This document shows positions 6,669 through 15,154 of a stretch of DNA of 64,000 nt, piece by piece; within the stretch, counting starts at the first letter, position 1; the number at the start of each line of letters is the position of its first letter. The position numbers and the translations under genes are program-made. The stretch is from an uncultured Lachnospiraceae bacterium (lineage in GTDB: Bacteria; Bacillota; Clostridia; Lachnospirales; Lachnospiraceae), in NCBI GenBank assembly GCA_937950565.1, contig CALFCS010000190.1, forward strand, positions 1 to 64,000, given 5' to 3'. Below the pieces are notes generated by a model. It made no database searches. It was not told the origin of the DNA and saw only the letters and a list, made by a program, of their open reading frames with translations.

Positions 6669-9600
6669 CTATTTTTTCGCCAACGGAATCACAACTTCTA
6701 CTCCATTGCCCTCCTCTTCTTCATCAGGGACATACCCCAGGCCTTTTTTCGCCAGCTTTGACTGCTGCGCATAAGAAATATTCTGGAATTGAAAGATTTT
6801 CTGTGCCACGAGATTCCCTCCCAGATGAATTCCTTTCTTATAACCGATAAACAAATGGTATGCCCTATAAGCCGCCAGCAGCGTTTGTTCTTCCACTTTC
6901 AGGCAGCCAATAAAATAAATATGATGCAGACTTCCCTTTTCCAATATATTTTCCACAAATCCAGACATATTTCCCACGCCCTCATCCGGTTTATATACCA
7001 TCTGCAGAAAATCACCCAGATCTGCAAGAAATATAAAAATAGGCTTCTCTTCTCTCATTTGTTTAAAAATCTCTGCTTCCTCACATCCTTCTTCCAAGAG
7101 CTTTTGCTTCTTCTTATTTCTTTTTGCAAACTCTGGCAAAAGCTCTGAAAAATACTGGAACAGCGCTTTGCTGTCTTTTACATATGACGCCCCATACTCC
7201 TCCGCAAGCTTTGGAAGTTCTGACGTACTATGTTCCACCACACAAAGGCTCCCCTTTAAAAGCCATGCACCGTGCAGGAGCATCTTTAGCATATTTGTCT
7301 TGCCTGTCCGTCCCTTGCCGGAAATAACATAACAGTAAGCCTGCATAAGATTGATGTTATAAATCTCTGCATCTTTCATATAATATCCCACAGGAAGAAA
7401 TCTTTTTGTTTCTATTGACCGTTTATACCTTTCGTCTTCACTAATTATCTTCAATGTCGGCTTTTCCGGAATCTCTGGAATCGGTGCGGCTTTAGCTCCC
7501 GTCCAGACCTCCTTCATCTGCCTGCATACAGCCTCTATCTTCTGTCCTCTCTTAAAATCATCATCCGCCGGAAGACTTAATGCTGTCTGAAACTCCAATA
7601 TTCGTCCGTCCACATTTGCAAGACCTCTTCCCCGGACATCCGTCTCTGGAAGAATCCCCAGATGTGTCACCCTCAGCACTTCCATATATTTAAATTTATC
7701 TGCCTGCTCCAGGGAGAAAACAGTCCGGATATTATCCCCAATCCGGGAGGGAATTTCTGACATACCAAACCCTGCCGCCGATACAATCATAAAAATTCCA
7801 TATCCCACCCCTTCTCTTGCCAGTCGGAGCAGAATATCATCATAAAGGAATTTTGTCTTTTCACGGAAAGAAGCTAGATTATCAATCACAATCAAAACAG
7901 CCGGAACGCTTACTCCATGGGCCTGTACATACTGGTTGTAATTTCCTCCCTTGAACATTGTCTTACGGGCATCCATCATCGTCTCCAGCATATGAATAAA
8001 CTTCGCCAACCGCTCTTCCTGATTATCATAAATGACTCCGCCCACATGCGGCGCTTCTTCAAATGCCGCCAGCATATGGCTGCTGAAATCAATCAGATAC
8101 ATCTGTAGCATGTCCGGTGCATACTTGGTCAAGAAAGAATATACCAGGCTTTGTAAAAATGTACTCTTGCCGCTGACAACAGAACCACACACTGCATGAT
8201 GCCCGTCTGCCGATAACTGAACACGAAGCGGCAGCTGCGCCTGATTCTCCGGGTCATCATACAGCCCGATGACCGTATTAAGGCTCCATTTTTTCCCAGT
8301 TGTTTTTGCAGTTTCCTTCCACGGTTCTTTTTCTTCAAATGCATAATCTTCAAATCCCGGAAGTTCCTTAAGGTGAATCTGGCTTTCCAATACTGGCAGC
8401 CATAATCTTTCAGTCTTTGAATAATGATTTTCCTTTACTACATGACCCAGATATTCAATCACCGCGTCAAGCTGTGTCTTCTCTTTCACATTACCCCGGG
8501 CGCTTCCATGGGCTTTTTTCTGTTTTCTGCCGCCTACCAGCTCTGCTTTACCAGTACGTGTCAGAAGCGCGGCTGTCTGCACAGGCTTTCCTGTATACTC
8601 CTCATAGATAGCTCCGCTGTATCCAGACTGGAACAATTCATAGATTTCGTCATTGCCCACCTGCAGATAACAGCGCCCCGCCTGTGTAAGAAATGCGGCG
8701 TCCGGTTTGTGCAGCATATCATTACTATCCTGGCGGTCCTGCACCCGCAGGCAAAGTCGGAATTTGGAATTACTCCAGATATTATCGTCAACCGTACCGC
8801 TTGGCTTCTGTGTTGCCAGAATCAAATGCACGCCCAGACTTCTTCCCACCTGAGCAACGCTGATTAATTCCTTCATAAACTCCGGTTCTTCGCGTTTCAG
8901 CTCTGCAAACTCATCAATAATGATAAATAAATGTGGAATCGGTATTTTCGCTTCCTGGTTCTTATACAGCTTCGTATAAAGATTAATATTATTGACCCCG
9001 TACTCTGAAAACAGTCTCTGCCTCCGCATATTTTCACTTTTGATAGAAATCATGGCACGCCGCACCTGATTTCCTGACAAATTCGAGATTTGTCCGCTCA
9101 AATGCGGAAGTCCTGAGAACAGATTTGCCATACCTCCGCCTTTAAAATCAATAATAAAGAAACTGACATCCTCCGGGCTGAAATTCACTGCCAGAGATAA
9201 AATATATGTCTGAAGCGTCTCACTCTTACCTGATCCGGTCGTCCCTGCCACAAGTCCGTGAGGACCGTGAAACTTCTCGTGAATATCCAGATAGCAGTCG
9301 GTATTGCCTGCCTTCTTTCCAACCAGCACCTTCATACTGTTGTAATTCCGGTTCTTTCTCCACCGCTCTGTCACATGCAGCTCCTCCAGCGTGTGTACAC
9401 CATACATACTGAAAAAGTCCAGGGAAGCCGGTATCTCGCTTGTGCTCTCCGTCTCATTTACACGAATATTCGCAAGTACCTGTCCAAATACTGCAAGCTG
9501 CTCCGGGGATACCCGGTCCGGTACAAACGCCTGCTTTTTCTCTCCCGTATCCATCAGATTATAAAATCCCTGGAAATACTGATCATTTTCTATAATTTCC

Positions 9601-11375
9601 TCACATTCATTTGGCAACTCCTCCAAAGTCTCTACCATCAAAAATGTCGTAATGCCATATTCCGGTTTTGCCTCATAAATATATTTTGCAAGAATCTCAC
9701 CCTCCAAAATAGCAGGGTCTGAAATAAAGAGGACATAATGCGGTTTTACAAAATTCTTCTTTTTCTCCTGGCTTCTTGCCCTTATAACATTCGATAGTTC
9801 AAAGAAAATGTCATTGCTTTCCAGCTCATTGGATGCCATATACCGTGTACTCTTATCCTCCGACCATACGTGCGGAAACCAGCGCATACACTCCCACTCT
9901 TCCATCTGCCTGGAATCATCCTCCCGATATATAAATACCAGCTTCACATCCGTATAGCAGTGCTGTGCCGCAATTCCGGCCACTAACGTATGCATCAGTT
10001 CAACGGCGCCTTTTTTATTCCTGCCGCCGACCAGGCCAAGCAGAGATTTCTTCATCAGAGAAATTCCTGCCGGAACCTGATGCAGTGTCTGGAATTCCTG
10101 TCGTATCATTTTCGGCTTGTCCAAAAGAGTATCGTTAATTAATGTAAATTTTTCTTTTGGAATCTGGATATCCACCTGGAACGGCTGGTCTCCCAGCCCA
10201 ATTCTCTGATAAAGGAAATCTTCATGTGTATAATTCCGGTTCCACAGCGCACTGCTGTTTTCGTTGTACTGCAGGCATTCACTTGCAGACGGATACATTT
10301 GAAGCATTGCCGCTGTATTGTGCTGATATTTTTCACGCAGGGAATCTGCAATTTGAATCAAATAATTACTATAGGCATTAAACCGGAGATTTTCTTCCTT
10401 TGCATTTTCCTTTTTGCTGTAATTCATATTCAGCACGGCCCACACAACCCCGATTAACGCAGAGGTTACCGCTGTAATGAGTCCAGTATACATAAAAGCG
10501 CTCGAAGTATAACCGGAAAGTCTGGAACCAAAGATGGCGAAGGCACATCCAAGCATCATGGGAATCGCCATGGTAAAGGCCGGTCCTATCGTCATATAAA
10601 GCGGCTTTTCTTTTATCACCTTCGGGTTCGGCGGCGACTCAATCTCCACTCCTTCTTTATAAATAACCGGCAGGTTTCTTGGAGAACGGTGAAAATAAAT
10701 TTCCTCTGGTTTCTTTCGGTGTTCCACAGGCTTCTCCTTCCGCTCCGGAATCTCAAGCGGTCTCAGGATATCATCTTTTACAGCCAGTTTTCCATAATAA
10801 GCGCCTGCCGCCAAAATATTTCCCAGGAAAATCAAATGCAGACCAAAGATATCAATATGGTCGCCAAATACAAGCTTCTTTCTTCCGCTGACTCTCAAAT
10901 TGCTACAGAATACACCATTACTGCTAGTATCTGACAAATACCATCCATCCGCCTCCTTCCTTAATACAGCGTGGGAAGCAGACACCAGCTCCATGAACTG
11001 ATACTGAATCAAATTGCCCGCCGTCTTTCCGACCGATACCTCCTTCATTCCGCTGATATCATATTTTTCCACAACCAGAAAATTCAAACTGCAGTCCGCC
11101 ACAATAATCTGAAAGCGGTCTCCCATCTGTGTACGGATATCTATGATATCCTGGTGCTTCAGAACGTGCCGCTCCTGATATACCTTTTCTGCTTTGACCT
11201 GATAACTCTCATCCGCAATAATTTCCCATCTACCGGATGAATTTTCTAATTTAATCTCAATATCACACTTCAACCGGTATGTATTCTTACGCAGATAAAT
11301 CGCATAATCCGCATCATGCAGATTCGGAAGCAGAAATTCTTTGCAAATCTGCGTATTATAAACCATAAGTATCAC
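6669..11375 (-). CDS. essC: EssC-type FtsK/SpoIIIE ATPase of the type VII secretion system
   Basis: 1568 residues, close to usual EssC length. Order: N-terminal FHA-like domains (second one with V-S-A-S-H and S-S-N-G-V), two membrane helices at about 262-320, a linker domain, then three P-loop ATPase domains with Walker A sequences GTTGSGKS (~residue 708), GSVVSGKS (~1063) and GKGRTGKT (~1352). D1 carries the Walker B I-I-I-D-E-F, so it should be catalytically competent; D2 and D3 are more divergent, as is typical. The protein is the motor and substrate receptor of the translocon. A GTG start is preceded by GGGAGG at 9 bases. It is flanked by an FHA protein and the LytTR regulator. Confidence 0.95.
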   Translation of the reverse strand: MILMVYNTQICKEFLLPNLHDADYAIYLRKNTYRLKCDIEIKLENSSGRWEIIADESYQVKAEKVYQERHVLKHQDIIDIRTQMGDRFQIIVADCSLNFLVVEKYDISGMKEVSVGKTAGNLIQYQFMELVSASHAVLRKEADGWYLSDTSSNGVFCSNLRVSGRKKLVFGDHIDIFGLHLIFLGNILAAGAYYGKLAVKDDILRPLEIPERKEKPVEHRKKPEEIYFHRSPRNLPVIYKEGVEIESPPNPKVIKEKPLYMTIGPAFTMAIPMMLGCAFAIFGSRLSGYTSSAFMYTGLITAVTSALIGVVWAVLNMNYSKKENAKEENLRFNAYSNYLIQIADSLREKYQHNTAAMLQMYPSASECLQYNENSSALWNRNYTHEDFLYQRIGLGDQPFQVDIQIPKEKFTLINDTLLDKPKMIRQEFQTLHQVPAGISLMKKSLLGLVGGRNKKGAVELMHTLVAGIAAQHCYTDVKLVFIYREDDSRQMEEWECMRWFPHVWSEDKSTRYMASNELESNDIFFELSNVIRARSQEKKKNFVKPHYVLFISDPAILEGEILAKYIYEAKPEYGITTFLMVETLEELPNECEEIIENDQYFQGFYNLMDTGEKKQAFVPDRVSPEQLAVFGQVLANIRVNETESTSEIPASLDFFSMYGVHTLEELHVTERWRKNRNYNSMKVLVGKKAGNTDCYLDIHEKFHGPHGLVAGTTGSGKSETLQTYILSLAVNFSPEDVSFFIIDFKGGGMANLFSGLPHLSGQISNLSGNQVRRAMISIKSENMRRQRLFSEYGVNNINLYTKLYKNQEAKIPIPHLFIIIDEFAELKREEPEFMKELISVAQVGRSLGVHLILATQKPSGTVDDNIWSNSKFRLCLRVQDRQDSNDMLHKPDAAFLTQAGRCYLQVGNDEIYELFQSGYSGAIYEEYTGKPVQTAALLTRTGKAELVGGRKQKKAHGSARGNVKEKTQLDAVIEYLGHVVKENHYSKTERLWLPVLESQIHLKELPGFEDYAFEEKEPWKETAKTTGKKWSLNTVIGLYDDPENQAQLPLRVQLSADGHHAVCGSVVSGKSTFLQSLVYSFLTKYAPDMLQMYLIDFSSHMLAAFEEAPHVGGVIYDNQEERLAKFIHMLETMMDARKTMFKGGNYNQYVQAHGVSVPAVLIVIDNLASFREKTKFLYDDILLRLAREGVGYGIFMIVSAAGFGMSEIPSRIGDNIRTVFSLEQADKFKYMEVLRVTHLGILPETDVRGRGLANVDGRILEFQTALSLPADDDFKRGQKIEAVCRQMKEVWTGAKAAPIPEIPEKPTLKIISEDERYKRSIETKRFLPVGYYMKDAEIYNINLMQAYCYVISGKGRTGKTNMLKMLLHGAWLLKGSLCVVEHSTSELPKLAEEYGASYVKDSKALFQYFSELLPEFAKRNKKKQKLLEEGCEEAEIFKQMREEKPIFIFLADLGDFLQMVYKPDEGVGNMSGFVENILEKGSLHHIYFIGCLKVEEQTLLAAYRAYHLFIGYKKGIHLGGNLVAQKIFQFQNISYAQQSKLAKKGLGYVPDEEEEGNGVEVVIPLAKK

Positions 11376-11390
11376 AGTCTGACACCTCCC

Positions 11391-11900
11391 TTACACGTAT
11401 GCCATATCAAATGTAAATACTGTCACTTTCATTTTCAAATCTCCAACCATGATCCGGTCACCGGAATATACATATTCTGCTCCCTGTATCAGATGCCTGC
11501 CAAACCCTCGCAAAATCCATGTGCCATTTCTGGAATTCAAGTCCTGCAGGACCAACTCGCCCTGATACAAATACAGCATACAATGTGTTCCGGATACCGT
11601 TTCCTCCCGAATGCAAATATCATTGATTTCAGGGCTGCGCCCAATCCGGATTTTTTTCTCCGGATCGAACACATATCCCCGTTTTTCGCTGTCCTTCCAT
11701 TTCAAATAAAGCATAATCTTCTGCCCGCCCTGTATCTGCTTGCTATGACTGCGGATAGCATTATTCAGGCAGTTTTCTTTAATTACTTTATATGCTGCAT
11801 CATAATACTTTTGTTTTTCCGCCTTCTGGTTGGCATGCACCACATAACTAACCACACTGGTGACTGCCACACAGATAACAATAATAATTCCTATTAACAT
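11391..11900 (-). CDS. Membrane-anchored FHA-domain protein upstream of essC
   Basis: 169 residues from the ATG at 11900; a TTG five codons earlier sits directly on the AGGAG site and is less likely. One N-terminal membrane helix is followed by a cytoplasmic linker and an FHA domain (residues ~80-165) with I-G-R-S, V-S-G-T-H and S-R-N-G-T at the phosphopeptide-binding loops. It is a close architectural twin of the protein at 133. The gene lies 15 bases before essC, so the protein may recruit phosphorylated partners to the EssC complex. It has no phospho-acceptor doublet of its own. Confidence 0.85.
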   Translation of the reverse strand: MLIGIIIVICVAVTSVVSYVVHANQKAEKQKYYDAAYKVIKENCLNNAIRSHSKQIQGGQKIMLYLKWKDSEKRGYVFDPEKKIRIGRSPEINDICIREETVSGTHCMLYLYQGELVLQDLNSRNGTWILRGFGRHLIQGAEYVYSGDRIMVGDLKMKVTVFTFDMAYV

Positions 11901-11939
11901 AACAATTCCGTCCAACTCCTCTGCATGGCAGACATAATT

Positions 11940-13517
11940 TTAGAAACCGCACCCATTTTCTGCCTGATTCAATACCTGAAGCCTTCCATGGTCAATTTTA
12001 CATACCGTCCACACATTATCCACACCGGAAGAAGTATCTAACTGAACAACCACCGGATCTTGTCCCGGAAGATAAATCTTCACGGTCGCGCCATTCTGTG
12101 CCATCGTCCCCGTACCTCCAAAATCAACAACCGAGAACGTATACACCCCGTCCAGGTTATAAATCGTCGTTGTCTCCGGTCCATATCCGTCTGTATCATC
12201 CAGATCCAGCTCCGCAATCGTTGTTCCGCCGGAAACGGCCTTCTTATTCGTAAAAGAGACATGAATACTGCTTCCGCCATCTGGAGAGCCCGTCAGATGA
12301 GAGTCCAGATCATGCGGCTGGGAACCCCACTCAAGGACAATCCGCGCCTCGCCCGACAGTTCCGGTGAAATTACAAACTGTTCGCCACTGTATGATTTCC
12401 CTTTTTCAATCCGGAATTCAAAAACTTCTGAAATATACCCCTGGGCCTGTACCGTAATCTCGTAGTCATCTGCCTCTAACTGCACCTTGAAAGCTCCTTT
12501 GTTGTCCGTTTTTTCCGTCACGCTTTTATGAGATGCATTCCTCGGCTTGAAGATGAGCGTTGCATCCGCAACCCCTTTTCCGGTAACAGCATTCACTACA
12601 ACACCCTCCAAAGTACCTTCTGAAGACTTCCTCTGATTCGCCATAGGAAGAATTAGTTCGTTCCACTTCGCAGCCGGTACAATATTTCCCGAAGCATCCG
12701 TCCCGATCCTGGCAATCAGCTCCTCTTCCTTATTCTCGATATAATATCTGCCTTCTAATGTCTTTGCCGTCACTCTTTCACCAAACAACATCTGCATACG
12801 CTCCAGGCTTGCCCCGCCGTCAAAATTACGGAACAGAATTCCCAACGAATCCAGTACGATTTTCTCCGGCATCCCGGATGCATACGGAGTCTTTCTGCTT
12901 GTATCTACAATTTCATTATTATCAGAAGTATTTTTGTAATAGCAGATTGCGTTCAGCTTCGCGTGCCTTACCTCCAGATATCCGTCGCTATTTGTCTGTG
13001 CGCTTACTACCTGTCCAAATTCAGACTTATAATCATCGAATGTATAGTTAACAATCTTCTGCACAAAAGAGGTATCCCATGCAATATCCTGTGAGGCTGT
13101 CGCAAGATCAATCTGTACCGCCTCATCCTCCTCACCGGCCGCCATGGAAACAAGAAGCTGCTTCTCCAGAGAATTTAACCTGCTCTGGATTCTGGCTGAA
13201 CCTGTTCTCTGAAATCCCGTTCTCAAGATGGATTTCGCTTTTGAGGCATCCTCCTGCTCCATATAAATCTCGGACAGAGCCAGATAAGCATCCTCTTTTT
13301 CCGGGTTAATTGAAATCGCATTCTCGTATTCTGCGATTGCCTGCTGCAGGTTATTTTCCGCTCTATATTTTTCGGCCTCCTCAATCGCAGCCATATAATT
13401 GCTTTCTTTCATCTTCCCGCTGACCAGCACAAAGGCTGTCCCTGCAATAACAAGGATAAGCAGACTGATTAATACCGATAAGATAATCTTTACTTTTTTA
13501 TTTTCTTTCGTTCCCAT
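11940..13517 (-). CDS. Membrane-anchored TPR / carboxypeptidase-regulatory-like / YfaP (DUF2135) protein
   Basis: 525 residues. The start at 13517 (MGTKENKK) is chosen for the AGAGAGGAAC site before it; an upstream ATG is 7 codons longer. A cytoplasmic KENKKVK start and one membrane helix (~9-31) are followed by an extracellular part: TPR repeats (~40-110), a central beta domain, a carboxypeptidase-regulatory-like beta-sandwich (~300-375, with G-V-V-V-N-A-V-T-G-K-G), and a YfaP-type domain with L-E-W-G-S-Q-P-H-D-L-D-S-H-L. Such domains bind protein or sugar partners outside the cell. The gene is 13 bases from the upstream FHA gene. It could be an extracytoplasmic part of the secretion complex; that is inference. 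Confidence 0.75.
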   Translation of the reverse strand: MGTKENKKVKIILSVLISLLILVIAGTAFVLVSGKMKESNYMAAIEEAEKYRAENNLQQAIAEYENAISINPEKEDAYLALSEIYMEQEDASKAKSILRTGFQRTGSARIQSRLNSLEKQLLVSMAAGEEDEAVQIDLATASQDIAWDTSFVQKIVNYTFDDYKSEFGQVVSAQTNSDGYLEVRHAKLNAICYYKNTSDNNEIVDTSRKTPYASGMPEKIVLDSLGILFRNFDGGASLERMQMLFGERVTAKTLEGRYYIENKEEELIARIGTDASGNIVPAAKWNELILPMANQRKSSEGTLEGVVVNAVTGKGVADATLIFKPRNASHKSVTEKTDNKGAFKVQLEADDYEITVQAQGYISEVFEFRIEKGKSYSGEQFVISPELSGEARIVLEWGSQPHDLDSHLTGSPDGGSSIHVSFTNKKAVSGGTTIAELDLDDTDGYGPETTTIYNLDGVYTFSVVDFGGTGTMAQNGATVKIYLPGQDPVVVQLDTSSGVDNVWTVCKIDHGRLQVLNQAENGCGF

Positions 13518-13530
13518 AAATGTTCCTCTC

Positions 13531-14967
13531 TCATTCAATGCTGACTACAAATTCCTCATCTCCCAGACTTACACGGTCTCCATTTGATACAAGTGTATCG
13601 GTATCTGTCTGAACAGCCTGCCCGTTTATATACGTGCGGTTTGTCGAATGATTATCCCTCACATAACAATTACTATTTTGAATTGTCACCAGTACGTGCC
13701 TGCGGCTAACGGCATTATTATCTTTAATACAGTAGTCTACATTTGCAGGGTCCTTTCCAATCCAGAAGGACGGCTTGCTGATACAGAACGTTTCCCCTGT
13801 TTTCTGACGGGTCATCCGCACAAGCTGCATCTTTCCCCCAGTCATAAACTGCCCGCTCAGCACGGATGTTTCATTATAATAGGGCAACACCGTCGTTTCA
13901 TTATAGGAACCTTCCTGCTGCTGATAGGATGACTGCCTCACCGGTTCCTGATAAGCTGGCTGCTGTGCCGGCTGCTGATAAGCTGGCTGCTGTACCGGCT
14001 GTTGATAGGGTGGCTGCTGCACCGGCTGTTGGTAAGATGGCTGCTGTACCGGCTGCTGATAAGCTGGCTGCTGTACTGGCTCCTGGTAGGCTGGTTCTTG
14101 ATAAACCGGCTGCTGCACTGGTTCCTGGTAAGCGTCCTGCTGTGACGCTCCATAACCATATCTCATCTGCTGCTCCATGCTTATCCGGTATTGCATTAAA
14201 AAGATTGCAAAAATAATATATGTTGCTGAAAGCGCCGCGCTGGCCAGGAATCCCCATATGTAAAGTGTAATTAAGGAAGCAATCGCTGAAATGGCATTTG
14301 TCACCCCAAAGATATAACAAAATACCTGCACATATTTCGATATCTGGTCATCTGGCCTGTCACTCGTAATCGTGCTGCGCATAACCTGGATTGTGCCGTT
14401 TAACTTCAGATAATAAACCAGCTTGAGCACAGTAACCGCTATATAGCCCAGTGCAAAAAGAATTAGCCAAACAACTGCCGACATACTGTAAACTGAAGCA
14501 TTCATCCCGGCCGTTTCTCCGGCTATGACAACCAGAACAACAATGCACAGAATCAAATAGACAGCTATTTTCACACAAGTAATTACCGCATCAATAATGA
14601 TGACTACGCGGATAATCGTAAATCCTGTTATGTCCATATCTTCTCTTCTTTTGCTCTTTGCCGCTCCGAAAATTACCCAGATTCCTGCCAGAATTACAAA
14701 CGCCGGAATCATTCCTATAATATTGCCTGCTATTATGGCCGCATTTATCTTCCCAATGTACGACGCGAGCTCATAATATATGAAAGAACCTGCGTCCCTT
14801 CTGATTTCATCTAAAATAACATCCAGATAAGGAATCCCCGAAATACTGCTGAGCAGCCCAAACAATCCATATACGGAATAGGTGATTGCCCCAACCAGAT
14901 ATAATGGAGAACCCAGCATTGATTTCGCGGTCTTTACCGCTGAACTTTGTCCTTTTGAGTTATACAT
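13531..14967 (-). CDS. Polytopic membrane FHA protein with Gln/Pro repeats and phospho-acceptor doublet
   Basis: 478 residues from the ATG at 14967, which has a long GGAGGAGA site; a longer reading starting at 15096 lacks one. The N-terminal ~270 residues hold several membrane helices. Residues ~285-350 are nine-residue repeats of the type Y-Q-Q-P-V-Q-Q-P-x. Next come E-T-T-V-L and E-T-S-V-L, spaced nine residues apart, just before an FHA domain (~385-478) with I-G-K-D, V-S-R-R-H and S-T-N-R-T. In GarA and OdhI a similar ETT motif before the FHA domain is phosphorylated and folds back onto it. The same switch is likely here, with the resident kinases as writers. Confidence 0.85.
   Translation of the reverse strand: MYNSKGQSSAVKTAKSMLGSPLYLVGAITYSVYGLFGLLSSISGIPYLDVILDEIRRDAGSFIYYELASYIGKINAAIIAGNIIGMIPAFVILAGIWVIFGAAKSKRREDMDITGFTIIRVVIIIDAVITCVKIAVYLILCIVVLVVIAGETAGMNASVYSMSAVVWLILFALGYIAVTVLKLVYYLKLNGTIQVMRSTITSDRPDDQISKYVQVFCYIFGVTNAISAIASLITLYIWGFLASAALSATYIIFAIFLMQYRISMEQQMRYGYGASQQDAYQEPVQQPVYQEPAYQEPVQQPAYQQPVQQPSYQQPVQQPPYQQPVQQPAYQQPAQQPAYQEPVRQSSYQQQEGSYNETTVLPYYNETSVLSGQFMTGGKMQLVRMTRQKTGETFCISKPSFWIGKDPANVDYCIKDNNAVSRRHVLVTIQNSNCYVRDNHSTNRTYINGQAVQTDTDTLVSNGDRVSLGDEEFVVSIE
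13917..14139. repeat. 27-base in-frame coding repeats (Gln/Pro-rich linker)
   Basis: Tandem units of about 27 bases (plus-strand form near GGCTGCTGTACCGGCTG) encode nine-residue units Y-Q-Q-P-V-Q-Q-P-x inside the FHA protein gene. Several copies are nearly identical in DNA, so copy number may vary between strains by slippage. They form a flexible linker between membrane part and FHA switch. Confidence 0.8.
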
Positions 14968-15016
14968 TTCCTCTCCTCCTTCTCCTCTCTTCCATGTCTT
15001 TCTGTTTTCATAGTTT

Positions 15017-15151
15017 CTACCGATAAATGTGATAAACCTGTTCTCGTATTCTTTTTTTCTTTTTCTGAATCGCCCATTGCGCCGCTGCCGTTCCAAGTGT
15101 AGACAAAATCAGAACACATACGCCAACAATCATAATCCCGGCTCCGCTCAT
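15017..15151 (-). CDS. 44-residue single-span membrane protein
   Basis: A short reading frame between the TPR kinase and the FHA membrane protein. It starts at ATG 15151, three bases after the kinase stop, with GGAGGGATAAGAG as ribosome site, and ends TAG at 15017. The product begins M-S-G-A-G-I-M-I-V-G, has one hydrophobic helix of about 20 residues, then Q-W-A-I-Q-K-K-K-K-R and a short basic/aromatic tail ending H-I-Y-R. The positive-inside rule puts the tail in the cytoplasm. The good ribosome site, coupling and hydrophobic-then-basic layout support a real gene. It may be a small subunit of the secretion complex (EssA is also small and membrane-bound, but no homology is visible). Confidence 0.65.
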   Translation of the reverse strand: MSGAGIMIVGVCVLILSTLGTAAAQWAIQKKKKRIREQVYHIYR

Positions 15152-15154
15152 CTC

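Noticed and set aside
13917..14139. Short tandem repeats considered as a CRISPR array
   Set aside because: No spacers; units are contiguous, 27 bases long and in frame within a coding gene (Gln/Pro repeats).
14934..15119. 61-residue frame overlapping the FHA and small membrane genes
   Set aside because: No ribosome site, charged low-complexity product, and it overlaps the better supported 44-residue gene and the start of the FHA gene in another frame.
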